NCBI RefSeq assembly: GCF_016234775.1
Contig: NZ_JACRAH010000064.1
Coordinates: 61,066-125,065 of the forward strand
From: Aquabacterium sp.
Lineage (GTDB): Bacteria > Pseudomonadota > Gammaproteobacteria > Burkholderiales > Burkholderiaceae_C
Direction of reading: 5' to 3'
DNA length: 64,000 nt
Shown: positions 53,651-62,863 of the stretch, one piece after another
Layout of the letters: every line of letters starts with the position of its first letter
Numbering within the stretch: the stretch's first letter is position 1
Notes under the pieces: generated by a model
What the model was told of the DNA's origin: nothing
Database searches by the model: none
Seen by the model: only the letters and a program-made list of their open reading frames with translations
Made by a program: the position numbers and the translations under genes

Positions 53651-55570
53651 ATGTCCTTTCTGAACGCCGCTCCCGCGACAGACATTCCCGCCACGGTGGC
53701 GCTCCTCCTGGCGGCCTACCGTGAAGGCAGCCTCCGGCCCGAGCAGGTGCTGGCTCACCTGTGGTCGCGGTGGCAGGCCTGCCCGCTTGAGCGGGACCCG
53801 GCCTGGATCACACGAGCCGATGCGGCATTCCTCCAGCAGCAGCTGGATGCGCTGGCGGGGCAGTCGCCCGAGAGCCTGCCCTTGTACGGCGTGCCCTTTG
53901 CCGTGAAGGACAACATCGATGTGGCGGGCTTGCCCACCACGGCGGCATGTCCGGCCTTCGCCTACAAGCCTGAAGCATCAGCCGAAGTGGTTCGTCGCCT
54001 GATGGCCGCTGGTGCCATCGTGGTCGGCAAGACCAATCTGGATCAGTTCGCCACAGGGCTGGTGGGCATGCGTTCGCCTTATGGTGCGCCTTCATCAACT
54101 TTCAGTGATGCCCACGTGAGCGGTGGCTCCAGCTCCGGTTCGGCGGTGGTGGTGGCGCGCGGCGAGGTGAGCTTTGCACTGGGCACCGATACAGCTGGCT
54201 CTGGTCGTGTGCCCGCGGGCTTCAACAACCTGGTGGGCCTCAAGCCCACACCTGGCCTGGTGCCCACGCACGGCGTTTTGCCCGCATGCCGAAGCCTGGA
54301 TTGCGTGTCGGTGTTCGCGCTCACGGCGTCGGACGCAGCGCGCATCCTGCAGGTCACGGAAGGGCCCATGGCAGGCCAGGCCTCCTTCAATGCCTTCAGG
54401 CCGCAGCTGCCCCGGCTGCCGCATGCCTTGCGTGTGGGCGTGCCAGTTGAACCCGAGTTCTTCGGTGATGCCGACTACGCGCAGGCCTTCGAGCAGGCCA
54501 AGTCGCAATGGGCGCACCTCCAGGAGCCCGATGGCACGCCCTGGCCCGTGACGCTGGTGCCCATCGACATGCGTGGCTTCTACGACGTGGCGTGGCTGTT
54601 GTACGAAGGCCCTTGGGTGGCCGAGCGCCACGCTGCCATCTCATCGTTCATGGCTGAGAACGCCGATGAGATGAACCCTGTCGTGCGTCGCATCATCGAA
54701 GGTGCCGGCCAGCACGATGCCGTATCGGCCTTCAACGGCCAGTACCGCTTGAAGGAGCTGGCCGCTCAACAGGCGACCGTCTGGGATGCCATCGACGTGC
54801 TCATGGTGCCCACCGCGCCGACCATGCCGACCAAGGCCAGCGTGGAGGCTGATCCCATCGGGCGCAATGCGCAGCTGGGCACCTACACCAACTTCGTCAA
54901 CCTCTTGGGCCTCGCCGCCCTGGCCCTGCCTGCAGGCTTCACGCAGGGCAGCCTGCCCTTTGGCATCACCTTGATCGCGCCAGGTGGGTCAGATGCCGCC
55001 TTGCTCGACCTGGGCGCGCGCTGGCAAGCGAGTTGCCTGGACGAGGGCTTGAGCCTGGGGCATGGTCTGGCCATGGCATCTGATGCCGAGCTGGCCTTGC
55101 CGGGTTGCAAGGCGCTCAGCGCTGAGCCCGTGATGGCCCTGGCCGTGGTGGGGGCGCACCTCAGCGGCATGCCCTTGCATTGGCAGCTCACCGAACGCCG
55201 GGCTCGCCTGCTGATGCGCACGCACACCGCACCTCGGTATCAGCTGTATGCCTTGCCCGGCACCGTGCCACCCAAGCCGGGCCTGGCGCGACTGGCCGAT
55301 GAGGCGCCACCGGAGGCAGGGCATGCCATCGAGTTGGAGGTGTATGCCGTACCTCAATCCGCGATCGGCTCTTTCCTGGCGATGATTCCACCACCCTTGG
55401 GCCTGGGGTCGGTGGAGCTGGCCGATGGCAGCTGGGTGAAGGGCTTCATCTGCGAGCCATGTGGCATCGCTGGTGCGCAAGACATCAGCCACTTCGGCGG
55501 ATGGCGAGCCTACATGGCCCATGTGAAGGCGCAGGCCACACAAACAGAAGCAAGCAGGAGCGCCGCATGA
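53651..55570 (+). CDS. atzF: Allophanate hydrolase AtzF
   Basis: A 639-residue enzyme with an amidase-signature domain (about 1-460) and a C-terminal domain (about 480-625) of the allophanate hydrolase type. The Ser-cisSer-Lys triad is Lys86 (AVKDNID), Ser160 (GGSSSGS) and Ser184 (DTAGSGRVPA); the spacings equal those recalled for Pseudomonas AtzF (91, 165, 189). It converts allophanate to ammonia and CO2 without ATP, the last step of biuret or urea-carboxylate breakdown. No urea carboxylase gene is nearby. The stop overlaps the HpxZ/AtzH-like gene. Confidence 0.9.
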   Translation: MSFLNAAPATDIPATVALLLAAYREGSLRPEQVLAHLWSRWQACPLERDPAWITRADAAFLQQQLDALAGQSPESLPLYGVPFAVKDNIDVAGLPTTAACPAFAYKPEASAEVVRRLMAAGAIVVGKTNLDQFATGLVGMRSPYGAPSSTFSDAHVSGGSSSGSAVVVARGEVSFALGTDTAGSGRVPAGFNNLVGLKPTPGLVPTHGVLPACRSLDCVSVFALTASDAARILQVTEGPMAGQASFNAFRPQLPRLPHALRVGVPVEPEFFGDADYAQAFEQAKSQWAHLQEPDGTPWPVTLVPIDMRGFYDVAWLLYEGPWVAERHAAISSFMAENADEMNPVVRRIIEGAGQHDAVSAFNGQYRLKELAAQQATVWDAIDVLMVPTAPTMPTKASVEADPIGRNAQLGTYTNFVNLLGLAALALPAGFTQGSLPFGITLIAPGGSDAALLDLGARWQASCLDEGLSLGHGLAMASDAELALPGCKALSAEPVMALAVVGAHLSGMPLHWQLTERRARLLMRTHTAPRYQLYALPGTVPPKPGLARLADEAPPEAGHAIELEVYAVPQSAIGSFLAMIPPPLGLGSVELADGSWVKGFICEPCGIAGAQDISHFGGWRAYMAHVKAQATQTEASRSAA

Positions 55571-55977
55571 CCTTGGGATCAGCGCAGATCAATCTGCACG
55601 ACGTGGTGCAGGAGGTCACGCGCATCTTTCTGGACTATGAGTCTGCCTTGATGCGCAATGACGTGGACGAACTCAACGCCTATTTCTGGCAGCACCAGGC
55701 CGTGACGCGCTATGGCATCTGTGACAAGCAACTTGGGCACGATGCGCTGGTAGCCTATCGAGCCAAAGTGCCTGCGCCTGATTTCACGCGTACCTTGCAC
55801 GATGTGCGCATCACCGCTTTCGGACCGGATATGGCTGTGGCCATGTGCGAGTTCAAGCGCAGCGACACCGATCTGCATGGTTTTCAGACCCAGACCTGGG
55901 TGCGCCTGCCGGAAGGTTGGCGTATCGTGTCAGCGCACGTCAGCATGGTTCCCTTCCAATCCGCCGCTTCGCCATGA
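55567..55977 (+). CDS. HpxZ/AtzH-like small protein (DUF3225, SnoaL-like fold)
   Basis: A 136-residue SnoaL/NTF2-like protein. The N-terminal helix DVVQEVTRIFLDYESALMRND, then YFWQHQAVTRYGICDKQLGH and the closing GWRIVSAHVSMVP are typical of HpxZ (oxalurate catabolism) and AtzH (urea-dicarboxylate decarboxylation in the cyanurate pathway). Its partners AtzE/AtzG or HpxW/HpxX are not in the window. ATG 55567 overlaps atzF by four bases and its own stop overlaps the GntR gene, so it belongs to the operon; it may handle a carboxylated intermediate left by the triuret-type hydrolase. Confidence 0.82.
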   Translation: MTLGSAQINLHDVVQEVTRIFLDYESALMRNDVDELNAYFWQHQAVTRYGICDKQLGHDALVAYRAKVPAPDFTRTLHDVRITAFGPDMAVAMCEFKRSDTDLHGFQTQTWVRLPEGWRIVSAHVSMVPFQSAASP

Positions 55978-56684
55978 AACTGGTTTCCTCCTCCCCTCCA
56001 AGCTCCCTGCCTGCGGTGACACTGGCTGAACGGGTTTATGCCCAGATCAAGCAACTGATCTTCGATTTCGCGCTGCTGCCCGGAGATCGGTTTTCAGAGA
56101 GTGATCTGGCCAACCAGGTACAGGTGAGCCGCACGCCCTTGCGCCAGGCCCTGCAGCGCCTGCAACGCGAGGGCTTCCTGCTGGTGTTTCCCAAAAGCGG
56201 CTGGCAGGTTGCGCCGCTGGATTTCGAAACCTTCGACCAGCTCTACGATCTGCGTGTGCTGCTGGAGACCCACGCCGTGGCCAAGCTGTGCGAGGCCGAA
56301 GAGCGCCCTGCGCTCAAGGAACTGGCCGACACCTGGCTGATCAAGCCCAACGAACGCCAGACCGCCTTCATCACGGTAGACAAGCTCGACGAAGAGTTCC
56401 ACTCGGCCCTGGTGCGCGCCACAGGCAACGCCGAGATGATCCGCGTGCACGAGGACATCACCGAGCGCATCCGCATCATCCGCCGGCTGGACTTCACCAA
56501 GCCGTCGCGCGTGGAGGCCACGTACGACGAGCATGCCCGCATCCTGCGCGCGATCACGCGCAGGCGGGCTGATGAGGCCCAACGCCTGCTCAAGGCGCAC
56601 GTCGCGCAGAGCAAGGCCGAGGTGCGGCACATCACGCTGGACATGCTGTACCAGGCCCGCCAGCGCATTGCGTCAGGCCAGTAA
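55974..56684 (+). CDS. GntR family (FCD domain) transcriptional regulator
   Basis: A 236-residue regulator with a winged helix (about 17-85: LAERVYAQIKQLIFDFALLPG, SRTPLRQALQRLQREGF) and an all-helical FCD ligand domain (about 90-220) with metal-type His/Asp residues in DEEFHSALV and EHARILRAI. It is the last gene of the hydrolase operon (ATGA overlap) and probably controls it in response to a pathway compound, through the palindrome at 46782-46795. It is convergent with the glcD-like gene 42 bases away. Confidence 0.92.
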   Translation: MKLVSSSPPSSLPAVTLAERVYAQIKQLIFDFALLPGDRFSESDLANQVQVSRTPLRQALQRLQREGFLLVFPKSGWQVAPLDFETFDQLYDLRVLLETHAVAKLCEAEERPALKELADTWLIKPNERQTAFITVDKLDEEFHSALVRATGNAEMIRVHEDITERIRIIRRLDFTKPSRVEATYDEHARILRAITRRRADEAQRLLKAHVAQSKAEVRHITLDMLYQARQRIASGQ

Positions 56685-56725
56685 GGCCTGACCGCGCTGC
56701 CATCTGCGCGGTTCAGACGTTCAAC

Positions 56726-58267
56726 TCAGAACCGCGGCAAGGTCGCCAGCGCTTCTTTCAAGGCCGGTGTCTGCCCCATACCTTGACCGGGGCCAGGGCG
56801 CAACTCCCCGCAACGCGCCAGCATCGGGATCATCTTGCCCGGGTTGAGCTGCCCCTTGGGATCAAAGGCCGCCTTGAAGGCCAGCATCTGCGCACGCTCG
56901 GCATCCGTGAACTGGGTGCACATGGCGTCGAGCTTCTCGATACCCACGCCGTGTTCGCCCGTGATGCTGCCGCCCAGTTGCACGGCCTGGCGCAGGATGT
57001 CGTTGCCGAAGGCTTCGGCACGCTGGAGCTGGTCCGGGTCATTGGCATCGAACAGGATCAGCGGGTGCATGTTGCCGTCACCCGCATGGAACACATTCAC
57101 GCAGCGCAGACCATAGGTGGTCTGCATGCCGTTGATGGCCTGCAGCATGGTGGCCAGCGCCTTGCGCGGGATGGAGGCATCCATGCACAGGTAATCGGGG
57201 CTGATGCGCCCTGTGGCGGGGAAGGCGTTCTTGCGGCCGCTCCAGAAGCGCAAGCGCTGGGCCTCGTCTTCGCTGATGCTGACTTGCGTGGCGCCTGCCT
57301 GGTCCAGCACGGCGCGCAGGCGCTCGATCTCTTCATCCACCTCTTCAGGGCTGCCATCGCTTTCGACCAGCAGGATGGCTTCGGCATTCAGGTCATAGCC
57401 CGCGTGCACGAAGTCTTCAACCGCAGCGGTCATGGGCTTGTCCATCATCTCCAGCCCGGCCGGGATCAGGCCCGCAGCGATGATGGCTGCCACCGCATCG
57501 CCAGCCTTGCCCACATCGTCGAAGCTGACCAGCAGGCAGCGCGCCACTTGGGGTTTGGGCAGCAGGCGCACGGTGATCTCGGTGGCCACGCCCAGCAGGC
57601 CTTCACTGCCGATGAAGGCGGCCAGCAGATCCAGGCCGGCTGCATCGAGCGCTTCGCTGCCCAGCTCCAATACATCGCCTTCCACCGTGAAGCCGCGCAC
57701 GCGCAGCACGTTGTGCACGGTCAGGCCGTATTTCAGGCAGTGCACGCCGCCGGCGTTTTCAGCCACATTGCCGCCGATGGTGCAGGCGATCTGGCTGCTC
57801 GGATCAGGCGCGTAATACAGGCCGTGTGCTGCAGCGGCTTCGCTGATGGCCAGATTGCGCACGCCGCATTCGACCACGGCCGTGCGGGCCAGCGGATCGA
57901 TGTGCAGGATGCGGTTGAGCCGGGCCAGCGACAAGGTCACACCCATGGCATTGGGCAAGGCACCACCCGACAGGCCGGTGCCACCGCCGCGTGCCACCAC
58001 GGGCACGTTCAGTGCGTGGCAGGCCTTGAGCACGGCGCCGACCTGTTCGTGGGTCTCCGGCAAGGCCACGGCCAGCGGGCGTTGGCGGTAGGCGCTCAGG
58101 CCATCGCATTCAAAAGGGGTGACGGCTTCGTCGCGCCACAGGATGCTGCGCTCGGGCAGCACGCCCGACAAGGCCTTGACGACCGCCTGCTGACGTTGTT
58201 GGCGCGCCAGGCGATCAGCCTCGGGCGTGGCGGGTGTGTGAGTGACCGTGGTGTCCATCTGCGTCAC
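56726..58267 (-). CDS. glcD: FAD-binding oxidase, glycolate oxidase subunit GlcD-like
   Basis: A 513-residue flavoenzyme of the FAD-linked oxidase family. It has the FAD-binding motif PVVARGGGTGLSGGAL (about 90-105), SSQIACTIGGNVAENAGG and a C-terminal HAGDGNMHPLI and GEHGVGIEK, all typical of GlcD/D-lactate dehydrogenase enzymes. GlcE and GlcF subunits are absent from the window, so it may oxidise another 2-hydroxy acid on its own. ATG 58267 or 58258. It is transcribed opposite to the hydrolase cluster and not obviously part of it. Confidence 0.9.
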   Translation of the reverse strand: MTQMDTTVTHTPATPEADRLARQQRQQAVVKALSGVLPERSILWRDEAVTPFECDGLSAYRQRPLAVALPETHEQVGAVLKACHALNVPVVARGGGTGLSGGALPNAMGVTLSLARLNRILHIDPLARTAVVECGVRNLAISEAAAAHGLYYAPDPSSQIACTIGGNVAENAGGVHCLKYGLTVHNVLRVRGFTVEGDVLELGSEALDAAGLDLLAAFIGSEGLLGVATEITVRLLPKPQVARCLLVSFDDVGKAGDAVAAIIAAGLIPAGLEMMDKPMTAAVEDFVHAGYDLNAEAILLVESDGSPEEVDEEIERLRAVLDQAGATQVSISEDEAQRLRFWSGRKNAFPATGRISPDYLCMDASIPRKALATMLQAINGMQTTYGLRCVNVFHAGDGNMHPLILFDANDPDQLQRAEAFGNDILRQAVQLGGSITGEHGVGIEKLDAMCTQFTDAERAQMLAFKAAFDPKGQLNPGKMIPMLARCGELRPGPGQGMGQTPALKEALATLPRF

Positions 58268-58312
58268 TTTATACCCATCAGCACCTTTCCCGGGCGCCGC
58301 CGCAGTGATCCT

Positions 58313-58774
58313 TCAGCTGACGATCAGGTCAGATATGCGCTTGAGCATCAGCATGTCGTGTTTGTCGATCTTCTGGCTGTCGCCGTGACCCTGGAAACGG
58401 TAGTGGCGCCCCGTCACGGAGGAGCGCACGCTCAAGGCGCCATGGCCGATGTAGCGGGCGGACAGCTCGGTCGGTGTCGTGGCTTTGCCGCTTGTTCTGG
58501 CAGGCTTGGTGCCTACCTGAGGCTGACATCGCATCGGGTTGAGGGGTGATTCAGATGCACTGGCCGGTGCCTTCTGCTGAGGGGCCGGCGTGATGCGTGA
58601 TACCTCGTTCGTGGCCTGGTGATGGGCCATGGCCACGTGTTGGCGCTGGCTGGCCAGTACTTGCCGGGCCGGGCCCGAGGATGCAGTCCAGCTCACCGGG
58701 CGCGGTGAGTGAGCGCCAGGTGCGGGCCCGGTGAAGGAAATGGGGTGGGGGCGATGGATGGGGCGAGCGATCAT
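58313..58774 (-). CDS. Hypothetical protein with conserved C-terminal motif
   Basis: A 153-residue protein of unknown function. The first 100 residues are Pro/Ala/Ser-rich and look disordered; the last 50 contain ARYIGHGALSVRSSVTG, RHYRFQGHGDS and KHDMLMLKRI, a small module I recall in other hypothetical Burkholderiales proteins but cannot name. ATG 58774 has a strong AGGAG site; reading further upstream gives only a shadow of the FIST gene. The gene ends 45 bases before the glcD-like gene start, on the same strand. Confidence 0.68.
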   Translation of the reverse strand: MIARPIHRPHPISFTGPAPGAHSPRPVSWTASSGPARQVLASQRQHVAMAHHQATNEVSRITPAPQQKAPASASESPLNPMRCQPQVGTKPARTSGKATTPTELSARYIGHGALSVRSSVTGRHYRFQGHGDSQKIDKHDMLMLKRISDLIVS

Positions 58775-58902
58775 GATGGACTCCTGCTGACGTCCTGCTA
58801 CAGACAACGGTCGCCAGTGTGCGAGCCGCTTCACCTCGTGAAAATCCCCTCGGGAGGTGCCGCCGCAAGGGGGACACACCGATGGGGGAGGCCGTGTCGG
58901 AA

Positions 58903-60153
58903 TCAGCCGCCAAATACCGTGAGCACGCCGGTATAGCCGTACAGGTGGTGCTTTGCGATCTCGCCGCTGGCGAAAAAGCCAACCAGCGGGATATCGCCCA
59001 GCGCGTGCGCGATGATCTCCATTTCGGCGTTGGGGGCCCCGAAATGCGGTCCGCCTCGCCCCGCACAACTCACGTAGACGGCGCCTGTAGCCCGGCTACC
59101 AGGGTGCTCGGTGGGGTCAAACTCCTCGCGGATTTCCGCGCAGATGCGTACCAGGTCCTTGCGTGCGGCTGCCACATGCCGTTGGCAGAACGCCAACTGC
59201 ATGCCGGACTCCACCAGATCGCTGATCGCCACGCCATAACGGCTGGGGTCGATGCCCACCAGATGGCGCACACGCGTGTCGGCCGTGAAGTGCTGGCCGT
59301 GACTGAGCAAATCGTGGCCTTCGTCGCTCAAGCCCACCAGCGTGGCGCGCACTTTGGGCAAGGCATCGCGTTGCCAGTCGGATTCGCTGACCGTCACCGG
59401 CACACCCAGATCCTTGAGCAGACAGTTCAGCGCAGGCAAGCCGTCCAGTTCATAGACCACATTGCGGTGGGCCGCTGTCACCTGCCGGCGCGGGCCGATG
59501 GGTTCACAGCCCTGCGTGACACGGGTCACCAACCTGACCTCGCTGTTGAAGGCCACGCCCGATACCCCACCTTGCCAGATGCCTGCCTGCCGGTTGTCTG
59601 GTGGCGGTGTGGTCAAGCGCGCATGGGGATCCAGCGCCAGATGCAGGCTTTGTGATTGCCCCGCACTGACACCGCCAAACAGAAAACCAGTTTCGGTCCG
59701 TTCGGCCAGCTCCTGGATCAGTTCAGGCAGATCGGTGGCATGCCCATCGGCGTGCACCATGGCTGTGTGGGCGCGCCATTGTGTGCTGTCCCGGCTCGCC
59801 ATCGGGTGGGTGGCGGTCAGTGGTTGCCGGCCATGGAAGACCTGAAAGCTGCTGGCAGGCAGATTGCAAACCATCACCGCCAAGGCAGGTTCGTCGATGT
59901 ATTCGACGCCCGTGGCGAGAACACCTGCGCCTACGCCACCAACCCAGGCGACATCAGGCAGGCGTTCGCGCAAGCCGGCCAGGATCGCGCTGGCCCCGTC
60001 GGCCAGCTCTTCCGTGAGGTAGCACCAGCCCAGGGTGGCGCCCATCTGCTCGGCACCTTGCGATGCCAGTTGCGCCCACACCAACTCCAGCGCCAGCTCC
60101 GGCCGGGGATGGGTGGCGTGTGCGTGGAGAAAGCGCAGAGGATCGGCAGTCAC
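58903..60153 (-). CDS. FIST domain sensor-type protein
   Basis: A 416-residue cytoplasmic protein with FIST_N (about 35-215; GGVGAGVLATGVEYIDEPALAV in two parts, FLFGGVSAGQSQSLHL) and FIST_C (about 235-395; VGIDPSRYGVAISD, SCAGRGGPHFG, PLVGFFASGEI). FIST proteins are thought to bind small molecules such as amino acids in signal transduction. It lies 34 bases after phaM on the same strand, so the two probably share a transcript; no kinase gene is adjacent. Confidence 0.9.
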   Translation of the reverse strand: MTADPLRFLHAHATHPRPELALELVWAQLASQGAEQMGATLGWCYLTEELADGASAILAGLRERLPDVAWVGGVGAGVLATGVEYIDEPALAVMVCNLPASSFQVFHGRQPLTATHPMASRDSTQWRAHTAMVHADGHATDLPELIQELAERTETGFLFGGVSAGQSQSLHLALDPHARLTTPPPDNRQAGIWQGGVSGVAFNSEVRLVTRVTQGCEPIGPRRQVTAAHRNVVYELDGLPALNCLLKDLGVPVTVSESDWQRDALPKVRATLVGLSDEGHDLLSHGQHFTADTRVRHLVGIDPSRYGVAISDLVESGMQLAFCQRHVAAARKDLVRICAEIREEFDPTEHPGSRATGAVYVSCAGRGGPHFGAPNAEMEIIAHALGDIPLVGFFASGEIAKHHLYGYTGVLTVFGG

Positions 60154-60187
60154 ACAGTGGCCTTCCTGTGGGCCGGCAAGCTGGCCA

Positions 60188-60988
60188 TCAGGGCTTGTTT
60201 GCCGTGGATCGGGTCGACTTGCGTGCCGCTGTTTTGCTTGCGGTACGTTTGGCTGTCGCGGGCTTGGGGGCTGCGCGTGAGCTGGCTTTCTTGCTGGCGC
60301 CTGGCGTGGCGAACTCTGCGGCGGAGGCTTGCGCCTGCTTGATCATGTCCATGGACTCGCCCACCGAGTCCCCAACCGTTTGTGCGGCTTGTGAGGCCAG
60401 GTGGGTGAACTGCTGCGTCAAGGTATCCCACCAGCGCATGGGGTTGATCAGGTCGGCTCCTTCCTGCTCGCCGTTTGCGGGGGAGGCGCCGGGGGCGCCA
60501 CTCGGTTGGTCGTCCGAGCCGGGCGTGGTTTCATCCCGGCGCGCATTGGTGGCCTGAGCGGGAGGGGGGGAAGGGGGCGTCGTCTGGGTGGTCTCAGGTC
60601 GAACCTTGAGCGAGTCCCGCAGCGCATCCATCGACACATTCATGCCTTTGAGCGTGGTCAGCGTCATGCGCTGAACTTCCAGGCCCTGGATGGTCATGGC
60701 GATCATGCGGGCGTTCTGCTCCAGCCAGAACTGCACGGTCTTGAGGTCCTGAATGCGCTTTTCAAGCTCTTCGGGATCCAGGGTTGGCATGCTCCAGGCT
60801 GGCATGCCGGCCGAGGCGCCGGAGGCCGCACCAGGCATGTTCGGCAGGGCGCTTCCGGCGGCCTTGAGCCAGTCCTGAAAGAAGCCCAGGCCGGCGCCCA
60901 GGCCTGCGCCCATGGACGCAAAAGGATTGCTGCCTTGATCGGCTGACGTGGCAGCGGAGGGATCCGGGCTGGGCGGACGCGTTGGCAT
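60188..60988 (-). CDS. phaM: Polyhydroxyalkanoate granule protein PhaM
   Basis: A 266-residue protein resembling Ralstonia PhaM (about 263 residues), which activates PHA synthase and tethers granules to the nucleoid. It has a short N-terminal FASMGAGLGAGLGFFQDWLK segment, a coiled segment DPEELEKRIQDLKTVQFWLEQN (two parts), a Pro-rich middle and a Lys/Ala-rich C-terminus (ASKKASSRAAPKPATAKR) of histone-like character that binds DNA in the known protein. It shows the cell can make PHB-type granules, though phaC is outside the window. Confidence 0.87.
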   Translation of the reverse strand: MPTRPPSPDPSAATSADQGSNPFASMGAGLGAGLGFFQDWLKAAGSALPNMPGAASGASAGMPAWSMPTLDPEELEKRIQDLKTVQFWLEQNARMIAMTIQGLEVQRMTLTTLKGMNVSMDALRDSLKVRPETTQTTPPSPPPAQATNARRDETTPGSDDQPSGAPGASPANGEQEGADLINPMRWWDTLTQQFTHLASQAAQTVGDSVGESMDMIKQAQASAAEFATPGASKKASSRAAPKPATAKRTASKTAARKSTRSTANKP

Positions 60989-61089
60989 GGGAACTCCCGT
61001 GTGGTCATCAAATCGGCAAGCCCATTGTGCCCCCCTGCGGGCCTTCTGTGGCGTTTTGGACTTTGTTGCAACGCATAATCGGCGCCTTC

Positions 61090-62679
61090 ATGCAACGTCG
61101 AGAACTGTTCACCCGCCTTTGCCAGACCGCTGCCGCCCTCGCCTGGCAGCAGGTCTTCGCGTCGGCGGACCGCACCCCGGTGACGGAGGCCGGCAGTTGG
61201 GCAGAGTCAGGCGAGGTGTTCACCTTGGGGGTAGCCAGTGGCGAGCCCCGGCCGACATCCGTGGTGTTGTGGACCCGGCTGGCGCCCAAGCCCATGTCGC
61301 CCGATGGTGGCATGCCCGCACGCGGCGTGCCCGTGTTGTGGGAGGTGGCGGCCGATGCGCGCTTCAGCCAGGTGGTACGTTATGGCGCCACGGTGGCCGA
61401 GCCAGGCGCCGCGCACAGCGTGCATGTGGATGTGGCGGGCCTGATGCCTGGTCGCACGTACTTCTATCGGTTTCGTGCGGGTGGCCAGATCAGTCCGGTC
61501 GGCCGCACGCGCACGGCACCAGATCCCGCTGCGCGCAATGAACGCTTGCGCCTGGCTGTGGCTTCCTGCCAGCACTACGAAGCCGGGTTCTACGCCGTGC
61601 ACAGGGAAATCGCCGCGGCCGATGTGGACCTCGTGCTCTTCCTGGGTGACTATATCTACGAGACCGAGGCGATGCCCTTTCAGAAGGTTCGGCAGCATCC
61701 CCACGTGTTTCCTGGTGACGAGTCCCACTACACCCTGGGGGATTACCGTGCGCACCACGCCAGCTACAAGCTCGACCCCGATCTGCGCGCCAGCCATGCG
61801 GCCCATCCCTGGCTTCTTGTATGGGATGACCATGACGTTGTGAATGGCTATGCCGGGGAATACCTGGCGAACATGTCCGATCCGCATGCCTTTCTGGCCC
61901 TTCGCACGGCAGCCTACCGGGCTTACTACGAGCACCTGCCTGTGTCCCCCAGTCGAGCGCCCGTCGGGGCGATCATGCGCATGCATGATCGTTTCGAGTG
62001 GGGGCAGCTGGCCGAGATCTGGACGATGGATGGGCGACAGTTCCGCGATCCACCTGCTTGCTCAGGCGTCCATGCGCCGCAGCGTGGGCAGGTCTTGTGG
62101 CGCTGCAAGGCGGCGGAGGTGCCTGAGCGCACGCTGTTGGGGATGGACCAGGAATATTGGCTCGCCGACGGCCTGGCTTCCAGTGAACGCGCCTGGAAAA
62201 TCGTGGCGCAACCCACCCAGATTGCACCTGGGGGCATCAAGTCACCTTTGGGATCGCTGCTGTATGCCGATGGCTGGGACGCCTTTCCTGCCGCCAGAGA
62301 GCGACTCATGTCGGCCATCGCCCAACCTCGCGTGCCTGACGTCGTCTGCCTCAGCGGCGATGTTCACCGCCACGTAGCCGCCAACTTGCGGCTCAATCCG
62401 CATGACCTTTCTTCGCCCATTGTGGCCAGCGAGTTTGTGACCTCATCCGTGTCCAGCAAGGGCTTGAGCGAGTTCCTGTCCGGCCTCTTGAAAGGCGGCA
62501 ATCCTGACCTGCTCCATGTGCGTGGCGATGAGCGAGGCTACGCCTTGCTGGATGTGACGCCTCAACAACTGAGTTGCGAGTTCCGCAGCACGCCACATCC
62601 TGTGCGACCGGACTCGCGCCTGAGAACCCAGGCGAAATTCGTCGTTGATCGGGGCGTGCCTGGGCCTCGCAAAGCCTAG
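61090..62679 (+). CDS. phoD: PhoD-family alkaline phosphatase, Tat-exported
   Basis: A 529-residue phosphatase/phosphodiesterase. The N-terminus MQRRELFTRLCQTAAAL is a twin-arginine signal. A PhoD N-terminal beta domain (about 35-140) precedes the metallophosphatase domain with LFLGDYIYET, VWDDHDVVN and CLSGDVHRHVA, supplying the Fe/Ca ligands. It releases phosphate from organic esters in the periplasm. ATG 61090 is the likely start, as the longer frame adds 36 unlikely residues. Divergent from phaM; no Pho box was found by eye. Confidence 0.92.
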   Translation: MQRRELFTRLCQTAAALAWQQVFASADRTPVTEAGSWAESGEVFTLGVASGEPRPTSVVLWTRLAPKPMSPDGGMPARGVPVLWEVAADARFSQVVRYGATVAEPGAAHSVHVDVAGLMPGRTYFYRFRAGGQISPVGRTRTAPDPAARNERLRLAVASCQHYEAGFYAVHREIAAADVDLVLFLGDYIYETEAMPFQKVRQHPHVFPGDESHYTLGDYRAHHASYKLDPDLRASHAAHPWLLVWDDHDVVNGYAGEYLANMSDPHAFLALRTAAYRAYYEHLPVSPSRAPVGAIMRMHDRFEWGQLAEIWTMDGRQFRDPPACSGVHAPQRGQVLWRCKAAEVPERTLLGMDQEYWLADGLASSERAWKIVAQPTQIAPGGIKSPLGSLLYADGWDAFPAARERLMSAIAQPRVPDVVCLSGDVHRHVAANLRLNPHDLSSPIVASEFVTSSVSSKGLSEFLSGLLKGGNPDLLHVRGDERGYALLDVTPQQLSCEFRSTPHPVRPDSRLRTQAKFVVDRGVPGPRKA

Positions 62680-62863
62680 GCACATCACGATGTGGTCGGA
62701 CGTCGATGCCCCTTGTAAGGGGGGTGAAATCAGTAGGCCGCGACCGCTTTCTGTTTGATAAGCTGCCGCTTCAATAAATTCCTCAGCGGCGGTGGGCTAC
62801 GGCATGTGGTTGTGGGCCCGGCTGCGTTGAGGCACTCAAAGCCGCAGCAAAAGGGAGCGCCAC

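Noticed and set aside
56687..56715. Short hairpin between the GntR and glcD-like genes as a bidirectional terminator
   Set aside because: Stem of about six perfect pairs and no T-run on either side; too weak to call.
56783..58549. A 588-codon + strand open frame opposite the glcD-like gene
   Set aside because: Antisense shadow; the minus-strand FAD-oxidase motifs are complete.
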